DNA of 64,000 bases from Catellatospora coxensis (GTDB taxonomy: Bacteria > Actinomycetota > Actinomycetes > Mycobacteriales > Micromonosporaceae). The position numbers and the translations under genes are program-made. Numbering within the stretch: the first letter of the stretch is position 1; every line of letters starts with the position of its first letter. Below, in pieces: positions 15,810 through 23,739 of the stretch. The notes beneath the pieces were generated by a model that made no database searches, was not told where the DNA came from, and saw only the letters and a list, made by a program, of their open reading frames with translations. The stretch spans positions 1 through 64,000 of the forward strand of contig NZ_BONI01000010.1 of assembly GCF_016862635.1 (NCBI RefSeq), in the 5' to 3' direction.

Positions 15810-17477
15810 TCATGCCGCCACCCCCAACGTGACCGTCGGCTTGTCGGCCGAGTGGTGGTGGGCGGCGTTGCGGATGGCGCGCAGGCGCGTCATGACGTCG
15901 TTCGCGCCGCGCCCGAAGTGGTCGTGCAGCAGCTCGTACTCGGCGTAGAGCGCGTCGTAGGCGCGAGCCCGGTCCGGGTCGGGCTGGTAGACGCCCCGCT
16001 CGACGCGGCCCATCGCCTCCGACGCCTCGTGCACGTCGGCGTACGCCCCGGCGGCGACCGCGGCGTGGATCGCCGAGCCCAGCGCCGGGCCCTGAGCCGA
16101 GCCGATGATGCTCAGCGGCCGCCCGGTCACGTCGGCGTAGATCTGCATCAGCAGCCGGTTCGTGGTCAGGCCGCCTGCGACGACCAGCTCGGTGACCGGC
16201 ACCCCCGCCGCCGCGAACGCCTCGATGATCATGCGGGTGCCGTACGCGGTCGACTCCAGCAGCGCCCGGTAGATGTCCGCCGGGCGGGTGGCCAGGGTCA
16301 GGCCGACGATCAGGCCGCTCAGGTCGTGGTTGACCAGCAGCGAGCGGTTGCCGTTCCACCAGTCCAGCGCGATCAGCCCGTGCGCGCCGACCGGCTGCGC
16401 CGCGGCGAGCTCGGACAGCCGCTCGTGCGAGTCGAAGCCCGCCGGGGCCGCGTGGTCGACGAACCAGCCGAAGATGTCGCCGACGCCGCTCTGCCCGGCC
16501 TCGTAGCCCCAGGCGCCCGCGCTGATGCCGCCGTCGACGACGCCGCACATGCCCGACACCTCGGCCGGCACGGTGCCGTTGACGACGTGGCAGGTCGAGG
16601 TGCCCATGATGGCGACCAGGCGGCCCGGGTCGAGGGCCTGCGCGGCGGCGGCGGTGACGTGCGCGTCGACGTTGCCGACCGCGACCGCGATGCCCTCCGG
16701 CAGACCCGTCCACGCGGCGGCCTCGGCGGTCAGCGAGCCGGCGCGGCCGCCCAGCGGCAGCAGCGGACCGTCCAACTTGGCCGTGAAGCCCGCGAACCCG
16801 GGGTTCAGCGCGGCGAGGTAGTCCTTCGACGGGTACGCCCCGTCCTGGAAGATGCCCTTGTAGCCGGCGGTGCAGACGTTGCGGGTCTCGACCCCGCACA
16901 GCTGCCAGATGATCCAGTCCGCGGCCTCGATCCAGCGCTCGGCCCGGTCGTAGACCTCCGGGTCCTCTTCGAGCAGCTGCAGGCCCTTGGCGTACTGCCA
17001 TTCCGCGGAGATCTTGCCGCCGTAGCGGCCGATCCACGGCTCGCCGCGCTCGTGGGCCAGGGCGTTGATGCGGTCGGCGTGCGGCTGCGCGGCGTGGTGC
17101 TTCCACAGCTTCACCCACGCGTGCGGGCGGTGGCGCAGCTCGGGCAGCTCGCACAGCGGCGTGCCGTCGGCCAGCGCCGGCAGCACCGTGCACGCGGTGA
17201 AGTCGGTGCCGATGCCGATCACGTCGGCCGGGTCGACGCCCGCCGCGGCCAGCGCCGCCGGGACCGCGTTGCGCAGCACGTCGCGGTAGTCGTCGGGGTC
17301 CTGCAGCGCCCAGTCCGGCGGCAGCGGCGCGCCGGACGCGGCGAGCACGCCGTCCATGACGCCGTGGCGGTACTCGTGCACCGCCGTGCCGACCTCGGCA
17401 CCGTCGCTGACGCGGACCACCAGGGCCCGGCCGGACAGCGTGCCGTAGTCGACACCGACGACGTACCGGTCGCTCAT
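15810..17477 (-). CDS. araB: L-ribulokinase
   Basis: A 555-residue FGGY-family kinase that phosphorylates L-ribulose to L-ribulose 5-phosphate with ATP. The N-terminal phosphate loop is VVGVDYGTLSGRALVVRV, where TLSGR is typical of ribulokinase as opposed to xylulokinase. IMGTSTCHVVNG and VAGGLTTNRLLMQIYADV mark the second actin-like lobe. ATG 17477 has GGAGG about 10 bases upstream (CGGAGGAAGAC). It is the first gene of the operon, with promoter and operator at 17507-17535. Confidence 0.95.
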   Translation of the reverse strand: MSDRYVVGVDYGTLSGRALVVRVSDGAEVGTAVHEYRHGVMDGVLAASGAPLPPDWALQDPDDYRDVLRNAVPAALAAAGVDPADVIGIGTDFTACTVLPALADGTPLCELPELRHRPHAWVKLWKHHAAQPHADRINALAHERGEPWIGRYGGKISAEWQYAKGLQLLEEDPEVYDRAERWIEAADWIIWQLCGVETRNVCTAGYKGIFQDGAYPSKDYLAALNPGFAGFTAKLDGPLLPLGGRAGSLTAEAAAWTGLPEGIAVAVGNVDAHVTAAAAQALDPGRLVAIMGTSTCHVVNGTVPAEVSGMCGVVDGGISAGAWGYEAGQSGVGDIFGWFVDHAAPAGFDSHERLSELAAAQPVGAHGLIALDWWNGNRSLLVNHDLSGLIVGLTLATRPADIYRALLESTAYGTRMIIEAFAAAGVPVTELVVAGGLTTNRLLMQIYADVTGRPLSIIGSAQGPALGSAIHAAVAAGAYADVHEASEAMGRVERGVYQPDPDRARAYDALYAEYELLHDHFGRGANDVMTRLRAIRNAAHHHSADKPTVTLGVAA

Positions 17478-17506
17478 GTCTTCCTCCGCTCGGTTGCTGG
17501 CACACA

Positions 17507-17535
17507 GTGTTAGCGCTCACATCAAGGGGCGTCAA
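17507..17535 (-). promoter_or_regulatory. araB promoter with overlapping LacI-type operator
   Basis: On the minus strand TTGACG (17535-17530) and TAACAC (17512-17507) are 17 bp apart. The operator TGTGAGCGCTAACA (17521-17508) overlaps the -10. This is consistent with repression by one or both LacI proteins and release by an arabinose-derived ligand. The stretch 17478-17901 has no gene; it holds this site, a second copy at 17648-17676 and a hairpin. Confidence 0.65.
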
Positions 17536-17647
17536 GACATGCCATCGCAACAGATACGTAACGGCCGCTTGCGCTGAGCGACCCAAGAAATTACGCAACT
17601 CCGGGGTTCAGACGGCACGCCCGGGTCCAGCCGCTTTCCGGCATCCC

Positions 17648-17676
17648 TTGACGGCAACCGATGTGTGCGTTAACAC
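17648..17676 (+). promoter_or_regulatory. Second, outward-facing copy of the ara promoter/operator
   Basis: TTGACG (17648-17653), an 8-base gap, operator TGTGTGCGTTAACA (17662-17675) and TAACAC (17671-17676) at 17-bp spacing reproduce the araB layout on the opposite strand. The operator matches the araB one at 12 of 14 positions. No protein gene follows on this strand before the hairpin at 17759. It could be an auxiliary operator for looping or the promoter of a short RNA. Confidence 0.45.
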
Positions 17677-17758
17677 TATCGCTGCAAATCGAGTCCGGAA
17701 CACAGCCGGATCGAGTCCGCGGACTTGCCGTTCGCCCGGTGGCGGCGGCAGCTCGACG

Positions 17759-17806
17759 GCGGGCGGGGGTGGCACTTCATGCGGTGAGAGCGGCACCCCC
17801 GCCCGC
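17759..17806. terminator. Strong hairpin downstream of the L,D-transpeptidase gene
   Basis: GCGGGCGGGGGTG (17759-17771) and CACCCCCGCCCGC (17794-17806) form a perfect 13-bp stem. It can end the L,D-transpeptidase transcript (minus strand) and any plus-strand transcript from the promoter at 17648. Confidence 0.6.
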
Positions 17807-17901
17807 TCCCGGCGGCGTCCGTCCGTCGTGGACGGCCGCCGCGGGCACGCTCGCAACCCGCAGGCCCTGGTCCGGGCCTACGGGAGGAGGGAGAACGACC
17901 G

Positions 17902-19176
17902 TCAGGCGGCCGGCGAGGGCGAAGGCGAAGGCGCGTCCGGCGACGGCGTGTACGGGATCGCGCTGCCCTTGACGTACTCGTCCCAGGGCTTGTCGAAGTC
18001 GGTCCAGCCGTTGCCGTACTGCAGCCTGCGCGGCGTGCCCTTGGTGATCACGGGATCGCCGATCATCGTCTGCTCGAACAGCCACTTCGCGTCGGCCGTG
18101 GACATGTTCACGCAGCCGTGCGAGACGTTGCGCACGCCCTGGTCCTTCACCGACCACGGGGCCGCGTGGATGAACTCCCCGCCCCAGGTCAGCCGCTGCG
18201 CGTAGACGATGTTCGTCCGGTAGCGGTTGTTCGGGTCGGGGTCGCTGGTCGTGTCGAACACCGTCTTGGCGAGCCGCTCGATGATCACTGTGGTGCCGCT
18301 CGACGACGGCATGCTCGCCCGGCCCAGGCTGACCTTGATGGTCCGCACGGTGACGCCGTCCTTGACGACCTTCATCACCTTCGGCTTGGCCTTGTCGTCG
18401 ATCGTCATGACCAGCGAGCGGCCGATGGAGCAGGTCAGCGTCGAGTTGCGGGCCCCGAACCACCCGTCGCCCAGGGGCAGCCCGCCCGCGCGCACGTCGA
18501 CGAACACCTTCGTGCCCGCCTGCCAGAACTCCCGGGGCCGCCAGTGCAGCTCGTCATCGGTGTACCAGGTCCAGATGCCCTCCTGCGCCGGAGTCGTCTC
18601 CACCAGCAGCCGCCGCTGCAACGCCGCGCGCTGCGCCACGGGAATCTTGCGGCTGATCCGGAAGATCAACGGCATGCCGACGCCGACAACCGCGCCGTCG
18701 GGCAGGAAGCTGACGACCCGGACGGTCTGGGTCGGCTGGGCCATCGTCGTGAAGGTCGACGTGGCCGTGGCGGGCCTGCCGTCGTCACCGGTCGCGGTGA
18801 CCGTGACCGTGTAGGCCGTCCCGTACGCCAGGGCCTTGGCGGGCAGCCAGCCCCTGCCGTCGGGGTGCATCTCACCCGGCACGTCCGCACCGGCCGCGTC
18901 CTTGAGCACGACCTGCGTGGAGACGGCGTCGGTCGCGGTGAACACGATCTCGGCGGAGGCGGGCACCTCGATCGCCTCGGCGGCCGGTTCGGTGACGACG
19001 ACCTTGGCCTTGGGTGGCGGGGCGTCCGGGCTCTGGCCTCCGGGCGACCCGGTTCCCGACGGGGCCTTGCGGCCGGTGCACGCGGCCAGGCCGATCGCGG
19101 CGCCCGTCAGGCCCAGGGCGGCCAGGGCGGAACGGCGCGTCAGCGGACCCAGGTCGGGGCGGGGGAAGGAGGGCAT
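17902..19176 (-). CDS. L,D-transpeptidase lipoprotein (YkuD domain)
   Basis: A 424-residue exported enzyme that makes 3-3 crosslinks in peptidoglycan. It has a signal with twin Arg (LTRRSALAALGLTGAAIG) and lipobox LAAC, then two Ig-like domains (about 55-270) as in mycobacterial Ldt proteins, then the YkuD catalytic domain with the conserved His (GGEFIHAAPW) and the active-site Cys in NVSHGCVNMS. The tail is Pro/Ser-rich. ATG 19176 follows GAGGAA. The gene stands alone, with a strong hairpin about 95 bases downstream. Family is clear; which Ldt paralogue it corresponds to is not determined. Confidence 0.93.
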   Translation of the reverse strand: MPSFPRPDLGPLTRRSALAALGLTGAAIGLAACTGRKAPSGTGSPGGQSPDAPPPKAKVVVTEPAAEAIEVPASAEIVFTATDAVSTQVVLKDAAGADVPGEMHPDGRGWLPAKALAYGTAYTVTVTATGDDGRPATATSTFTTMAQPTQTVRVVSFLPDGAVVGVGMPLIFRISRKIPVAQRAALQRRLLVETTPAQEGIWTWYTDDELHWRPREFWQAGTKVFVDVRAGGLPLGDGWFGARNSTLTCSIGRSLVMTIDDKAKPKVMKVVKDGVTVRTIKVSLGRASMPSSSGTTVIIERLAKTVFDTTSDPDPNNRYRTNIVYAQRLTWGGEFIHAAPWSVKDQGVRNVSHGCVNMSTADAKWLFEQTMIGDPVITKGTPRRLQYGNGWTDFDKPWDEYVKGSAIPYTPSPDAPSPSPSPAA

Positions 19177-19476
19177 GCGTTCCTCACCGGCTAGTACGGA
19201 CCGACACCGGCCCGTGGGTGGCGCGGGCAGGCCTCGACGATCCCGGCCAACTGTACGCGGCGATACGCGAAGGGTGCTCACGACGGCCGTCCGGCCCCTG
19301 CCGCCCGGCGAACCGCGGACCGTCCGGCCGTGTCCGGTCTCCCGCGCCCGGACGCACCCCGACGAGCAGCACTTTCACCGCAAGGCGCGACCGTCCTGTC
19401 CGGACGCTCGGGTCCGGCCGCCGCCACGGTGACACGGTCATCCCACGACATCCGAGCCGAACAGAAGGAGTCACGG

Positions 19477-20037
19477 ATGAGCATCCGGCACAGGCTGGCA
19501 ACCCTGGTCCTGGCCGCGGCAGTCGCGGCGGTGACCGGTCTGGCGGCCGCGGGGCCCGCGAACGCGGCGCCCACGGCGCAGGACAACCAGACCATGGGGG
19601 TCGGGGTCTTCGAGCAGATCCGCAACGAGTACTCGTACAAGTGCCTGATCCCGAAGGGCAATTCCAGCAACCACAACGCCCCGATCGTGCAGCGCAGCTG
19701 CGAGAACCGGCCGCACCACCGCTGGGCGCTGTTCCCGACCGGCAACGGCTACTACTGGATCGTCAACCAGGGCAGCGGCCTGTGCCTCGACCTCCTGGCC
19801 AACAGCGAGGACGAGGTGCAGATCGGCACCCGGGTGCAGCAGTTCACCTGCAACGCGGCGTACACCAGCGAGGAGTGGACCCCGATCTCGTACTTCGGCA
19901 CCGGGCGCTACCTGTACCAGAACAAGGTCAAGGGCCTGTGCCTGGACGTGCTGGGCCGCTCCACCGGCAACGACGTCCCGCTGCAGGTCATCGAGTGCAA
20001 GCTGTACGAGCCCGCGCAGCAGTTCTACTACCAGTGA
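19477..20037 (+). CDS. Secreted ricin-B-type lectin-fold protein
   Basis: A 186-residue small exported protein with signal peptide (LATLVLAAAVAAVTG, cleavage near PANA-AP) and a single beta-trefoil (RICIN-like) domain. Repeats with paired Cys and QxW-like endings are visible (SGLCLDLLANSEDEVQIG, KGLCLDVLGRSTGND, ending YEPAQQFYYQ). No catalytic domain, so probably a carbohydrate-binding protein or inhibitor. ATG 19477 follows AGAAGGAG. The gene is convergent with the NB-ARC gene at 20066, with only 28 bp between them. The 300 bp upstream (19177-19476) holds no other gene. Confidence 0.82.
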   Translation: MSIRHRLATLVLAAAVAAVTGLAAAGPANAAPTAQDNQTMGVGVFEQIRNEYSYKCLIPKGNSSNHNAPIVQRSCENRPHHRWALFPTGNGYYWIVNQGSGLCLDLLANSEDEVQIGTRVQQFTCNAAYTSEEWTPISYFGTGRYLYQNKVKGLCLDVLGRSTGNDVPLQVIECKLYEPAQQFYYQ

Positions 20038-20065
20038 GAACGGTCCCGCCCGGCGGGGCGTCGCC

Positions 20066-22399
20066 TCAGGCGGCGTCCAGCCGGGCGCGCACCGCGTGCG
20101 CGTCGTCGTGGCCGATCCGGTCGAGGATCTCCCACGCCTCCGCCAGCGCCGCCCGCGCGGCGGCCCGGTCCCCGGCGGCGAGCCGGGTCTCGGCGAGGTT
20201 CCGCAGCGTGGCCGCCGTGCCGAACCGGTCGCCGTCGGCCCGGAACATCTCCAGCGCCCGCTCGTAGCACGACACGGCCGCGGCAAGCTCCCCGAGATGG
20301 TGGTGCGCGTACCCGAGGCTGTCCAGGGTGTCGGCGACGCCCTGCGGGTCGGTGATCCGCTGCAGCCGCTCCAGCGCCCGGCGGCAGTGGGCGACGGCCT
20401 GGCGGTAGTCGCCGAGCAGGCCGAGCTGCCAGCCCACCGCGTTGAGCGTGTACGCCTCCCCCGCCGCGTTGCCCGAAGCGGTGAACAGTTCCAGCGCCCG
20501 CCGCGAGTGCTCCAGCGCCTCCCGGTGCCGGTCCGCCCGCTCCAGGGTCTGGCCGAGATTCAGGAACGTCTGGGCCAGCCCGGCGGTGTCACCGAGGTCG
20601 GCGAAGTCGTCCAGGGCCTGCTTGAGCTGCCCGTGGGACTCGTCGTGGCGGCCCAGCCGGGAGCAGGCCCGGGCCAGGTCGCGGTGCGCGTGCGCCTGCC
20701 CGGCGAGATCGCCGTCCCGCTCGGCCGCGCCCAGCACCAGCTCCTGGAGCTCGTGCCACTGCGCCCACCTCGCCCGCCGGTCCAGGTGACCGGACAGGGA
20801 CCAGGCGAGCTGCCAGGCGTGCCGGCCGAACCCCGTGCCGCAGGCCTGCCGGATCTCGGCCGCCAGCACGGCCAGCTCGGCGTCGAACCAGGTCTGGGCC
20901 GCCCGGCTGTCGGCGAGAGCCACGGCCGTCACGCCGTCGCCCGGCGGCGCGAGGGTGATGTCGCTGAACGGCGGGTGCAGCAGGACCGCGGCGCGGTGGG
21001 CCGTGTGCAGGTAGTGGTCGAGCAGCCGCTTGCCGGCGGCACGGCGGTCGGCGGCGCTGTCGGTCTCGTGCGCCAGCTCGCGGGCGTACGCCCGCACCAG
21101 GTCGTGCATCGCGTACCGGCCCGGACGATGCTCGGTGAGCAGGCCCGCGTCGCCCAGTCCGGCCAGCAGCCGCCGCGCCGAGCCGACCGGCACGTCCACC
21201 AGGCTCGCCGCCGCCACCGGCGTGATGTCACCACCCGCGGCCAGGCCCAGCAGCCGCAGCGTGCGCGCCGCCGCCGCGTCGAGAGTGCGGTACGACCAGG
21301 AGAACACGGCGCGCACGTCGGTGGACTCGTCGCCGGTCCGCAGCGCCTCCAGCTCCCCCGGCTCGTCGCGCAGCTCCCGGGCCAGCTCCGCCAGCGACAG
21401 CGCGGGCTGCAGGGCGACCCGGCAGGCCGCGACGCTCAGCGCCAGCGGCAGCCGGGCACACGCCCGCACGATCCGGTCGGCGGCGTCGCGTTCGGCGTGC
21501 AGCCGCTGCTCGCCGATACGGGAGGCGAGCAGGTCCGCGGACTCCCCCGGGCTGAGCGGGTCCAGGTGCAGCACCTGCGCGGCCTGCGCCACGACCAGCC
21601 CCGCCAGGCGGCTGCGGCTGGTCACCACCGCTCGGCAGCCCGGCCCGCTCGGCAGCAGCGGCCGCACCTGCTCGGCGTCCCGGGCGTTGTCCAGCACCAC
21701 CAGCATCCGTCGCTTCGCGAGCAGGCTGCGGTACAGCACGAGCTGCGCGTCGGGGCTGGTCGGCATCCGGTCGGGCGGCACCCCGAGCGCCTCCAGGAAG
21801 CCGCGGGTCGCCTCGACGGCCGACATGACGGCCCCGGAGGGCTCGAATCCACGCAGGTCGACATAGAGCTGACCATCGGGGAACCGAGTGGCGGCCTGGT
21901 GCGCCCAGTCGACGGCCAGCGACGTCTTGCCGATGCCCGGTGGCCCCGTGACGATCACAGGACCGGCTGCCGCCGTCAGTACCGCCAGCTCGGGCTTCCG
22001 CCCGACGAAGTGCCGCGCACGGTGCGGCAGACCCTGCGGCCGGACCTGATCCGCCTGGGCGGCTTCCAGCACGACGGACACAGGCTCCTCGCTGAGGAGC
22101 TGTTCCACCGCCGCGTGCCGCCGCCGCCAGTACTCCTCCACACCGAACCTGGCTGACAGGCTCGCGGACCGGCCCTGCTGCCGGGCGTACGCGTGGCAGT
22201 GGGCCGCGATGGCACGGACGACCCGCCAGTCGGGCAGCCGCTCGACGCGGCCGTTCAGGATCGCCCCGAGCTGGCTCTTGCCCAGCCCGACCTCGGCCGC
22301 CAGCACCCGCAGACTCGGCCCGCCCGCCTCCTCGCGCAGACGACGCAGATCGTCGCAGAGCCGGGTCATGAGTTCACGGGCACCGCCGACGGCCGGCAT
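20066..22399 (-). CDS. XRE-HTH / NB-ARC / TPR regulator
   Basis: A 777-residue STAND protein with an N-terminal XRE-like helix-turn-helix (LRVLAAEVGLGKSQLGAILN, about residues 28-50). The ATPase follows at about 125-420 (GPPGIGKTSLAVDWAHQ Walker A, RRMLVVLDNARD Walker B, ARLPLALSVAA). C-terminal TPRs contain LGRHDESHGQLKQAL, ADRHREALEHSRRALELF and LGELAAAVSCYERALEMF. The architecture resembles AfsR/SARP-type signal-integrating regulators without the SARP domain. It is divergent from the Trypco1-protease cassette across about 190 bp (22400-22590), so it may control it. Target and ligand are unknown. Confidence 0.88.
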   Translation of the reverse strand: MPAVGGARELMTRLCDDLRRLREEAGGPSLRVLAAEVGLGKSQLGAILNGRVERLPDWRVVRAIAAHCHAYARQQGRSASLSARFGVEEYWRRRHAAVEQLLSEEPVSVVLEAAQADQVRPQGLPHRARHFVGRKPELAVLTAAAGPVIVTGPPGIGKTSLAVDWAHQAATRFPDGQLYVDLRGFEPSGAVMSAVEATRGFLEALGVPPDRMPTSPDAQLVLYRSLLAKRRMLVVLDNARDAEQVRPLLPSGPGCRAVVTSRSRLAGLVVAQAAQVLHLDPLSPGESADLLASRIGEQRLHAERDAADRIVRACARLPLALSVAACRVALQPALSLAELARELRDEPGELEALRTGDESTDVRAVFSWSYRTLDAAAARTLRLLGLAAGGDITPVAAASLVDVPVGSARRLLAGLGDAGLLTEHRPGRYAMHDLVRAYARELAHETDSAADRRAAGKRLLDHYLHTAHRAAVLLHPPFSDITLAPPGDGVTAVALADSRAAQTWFDAELAVLAAEIRQACGTGFGRHAWQLAWSLSGHLDRRARWAQWHELQELVLGAAERDGDLAGQAHAHRDLARACSRLGRHDESHGQLKQALDDFADLGDTAGLAQTFLNLGQTLERADRHREALEHSRRALELFTASGNAAGEAYTLNAVGWQLGLLGDYRQAVAHCRRALERLQRITDPQGVADTLDSLGYAHHHLGELAAAVSCYERALEMFRADGDRFGTAATLRNLAETRLAAGDRAAARAALAEAWEILDRIGHDDAHAVRARLDAA

Positions 22400-22590
22400 C
22401 GTTCTCCCCCAGATCGACGACTACCACCAGCCTAGGCATCCGGCCGTGCACACCATGTCCAGGATCGGACGATGTCGACTTGCTGTCCTCATCGGTCGGC
22501 GAGGTGGTGGGAACTCCCGCCGCGCAACGCCTGCGTCAGCTTCCATGCTGATCGCTGGCGAGCGCTTGACGCGCCTGAAAGCATCGGCAC

Positions 22591-22899
22591 ATGGTCGATC
22601 CAATGATCCGGGTTGAGGTCGTCGCCCTGGAGCCGGGCGGTGGCCGCCAGATATCGCGGCAGGATCGCGTCACCGAGTTGCTGCGGGAACGCGCGCTCGA
22701 CATCGAGGCGGCAATCGCCGAGGCCGCTCGGATAGCCGGCACCGGACTGGTCAGCTCGCATCAGCATGGCGACTGGCAGGTAACCAGCTTGGAGGCGCGC
22801 TTCGGCCTGACGCTCACCGCCGAGGCGGGCGTCATCGTCGGCAAGGCGTCGACCGAGGCATGCTTCGAGATCACGCTTACTGTGCAGCGGCGGGAATAG
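22591..22899 (+). CDS. Trypsin-co-occurring domain 1 (Trypco1) protein
   Basis: A 102-residue single-domain protein. The pattern fits the Trypco1/CU044_2847-type family: an N-terminal beta-strand pair, a helix (RALDIEAAIAEAARIAGTGL), then WQVTSLEARFGLTLTAEAGVIVGKASTEA with FEITLTVQRR at the end. Such proteins are known next to trypsin-like proteases in actinobacterial conflict-type systems, possibly as regulatory or targeting subunits. It lies 3 bp before the protease gene. A start at the ATG five codons later (MIRVEVVALE) is also possible. Call by pattern and context. Confidence 0.7.
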   Translation: MVDPMIRVEVVALEPGGGRQISRQDRVTELLRERALDIEAAIAEAARIAGTGLVSSHQHGDWQVTSLEARFGLTLTAEAGVIVGKASTEACFEITLTVQRRE

Positions 22900-22902
22900 C
22901 GC

Positions 22903-23739
22903 GTGGGCAAGCAGGACTACTGGGTGGAGATCTCGTTTCGCGGCATGCCGTGCGGTGCCGGTTTCCTGCTGACCCGCAGGCATGTGCTGACCGCCGCGCA
23001 CTGCCTGCGCCGACGCGGGGTCAAGCAGAGCGACGGCGTCGTCGTGTCGCGCGACAGCGGCCAGTCGGTGGAGGGCACCGTACTGGAGGTCGACCCGGGC
23101 CGCGACGTCGCGCTGATCCGAGTCAATGCCAAACTCGGCTGGGCTGTGCAGCCGGTCGTCACGGATCGCGGAGAGAAAGGCGACGAGTGGATGTCGCCGT
23201 ACCGGCCTGAGCCTGCCGACCCGGAGCTCAAGGGCTGGGTGTTGACCAACGCGACCGGGTTCGAGTCCAGTGGCGGCGCGACCATCGAAGCGCTGGAACT
23301 TCAGGTGCGGCAGATGCTGGGCGACTATTCGGGCTACAGCGGAAGCCCCGTGCAGCTGGAGCGACACGGCGGACCCGGCTTGGGCGCGCCCGTGGCCGTG
23401 ATCGGGATGTTGATCGAGCAGGATCTGCACCGGGTCCGGCGGGCTGAGGCCACCAACGTCCTGTTCGCGATCACCGTCGCCGAGGCCATAGGCGCGTTCG
23501 AGGACCTGCAACTGCCCGCGCAGTTCTCCAGGCTCGGCCCGCCGCCGGTGGCGGAGACGGTGTCCGAGGCAGCCGGGAGGCACTTCGCCGGTGCCCGTGC
23601 GTCGATCGCCGAGATCAAGGCGATGGTCGACGAGGGGCTCGTGTCCGACATGGAGCTGACCGAGCAGACGAAAGCGCTGCTGCGCATGGCCGGACAGCGG
23701 ACCATCGATTGGGCAGGCGGTCATGAGTCGGCTCGCTGA
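22903..23739 (+). CDS. Cytoplasmic trypsin-like serine protease
   Basis: A 278-residue S1-fold protease without a signal peptide. The catalytic triad reads H33 (VLTAAHC), D68 (GRDVALIRV) and S146 (GYSGSPV). Residues 200-278 form a helical extension (EIKAMVDEGLVSDMELTEQT) that may contact partners. The start is GTG 22903, 3 bp after the Trypco1 stop, and its end overlaps the next gene by 17 bp, so the three genes are one operon. Intracellular proteases of this type are proposed as effectors or processing factors in NTP-dependent conflict systems; the substrate is unknown. Confidence 0.85.
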   Translation: MGKQDYWVEISFRGMPCGAGFLLTRRHVLTAAHCLRRRGVKQSDGVVVSRDSGQSVEGTVLEVDPGRDVALIRVNAKLGWAVQPVVTDRGEKGDEWMSPYRPEPADPELKGWVLTNATGFESSGGATIEALELQVRQMLGDYSGYSGSPVQLERHGGPGLGAPVAVIGMLIEQDLHRVRRAEATNVLFAITVAEAIGAFEDLQLPAQFSRLGPPPVAETVSEAAGRHFAGARASIAEIKAMVDEGLVSDMELTEQTKALLRMAGQRTIDWAGGHESAR

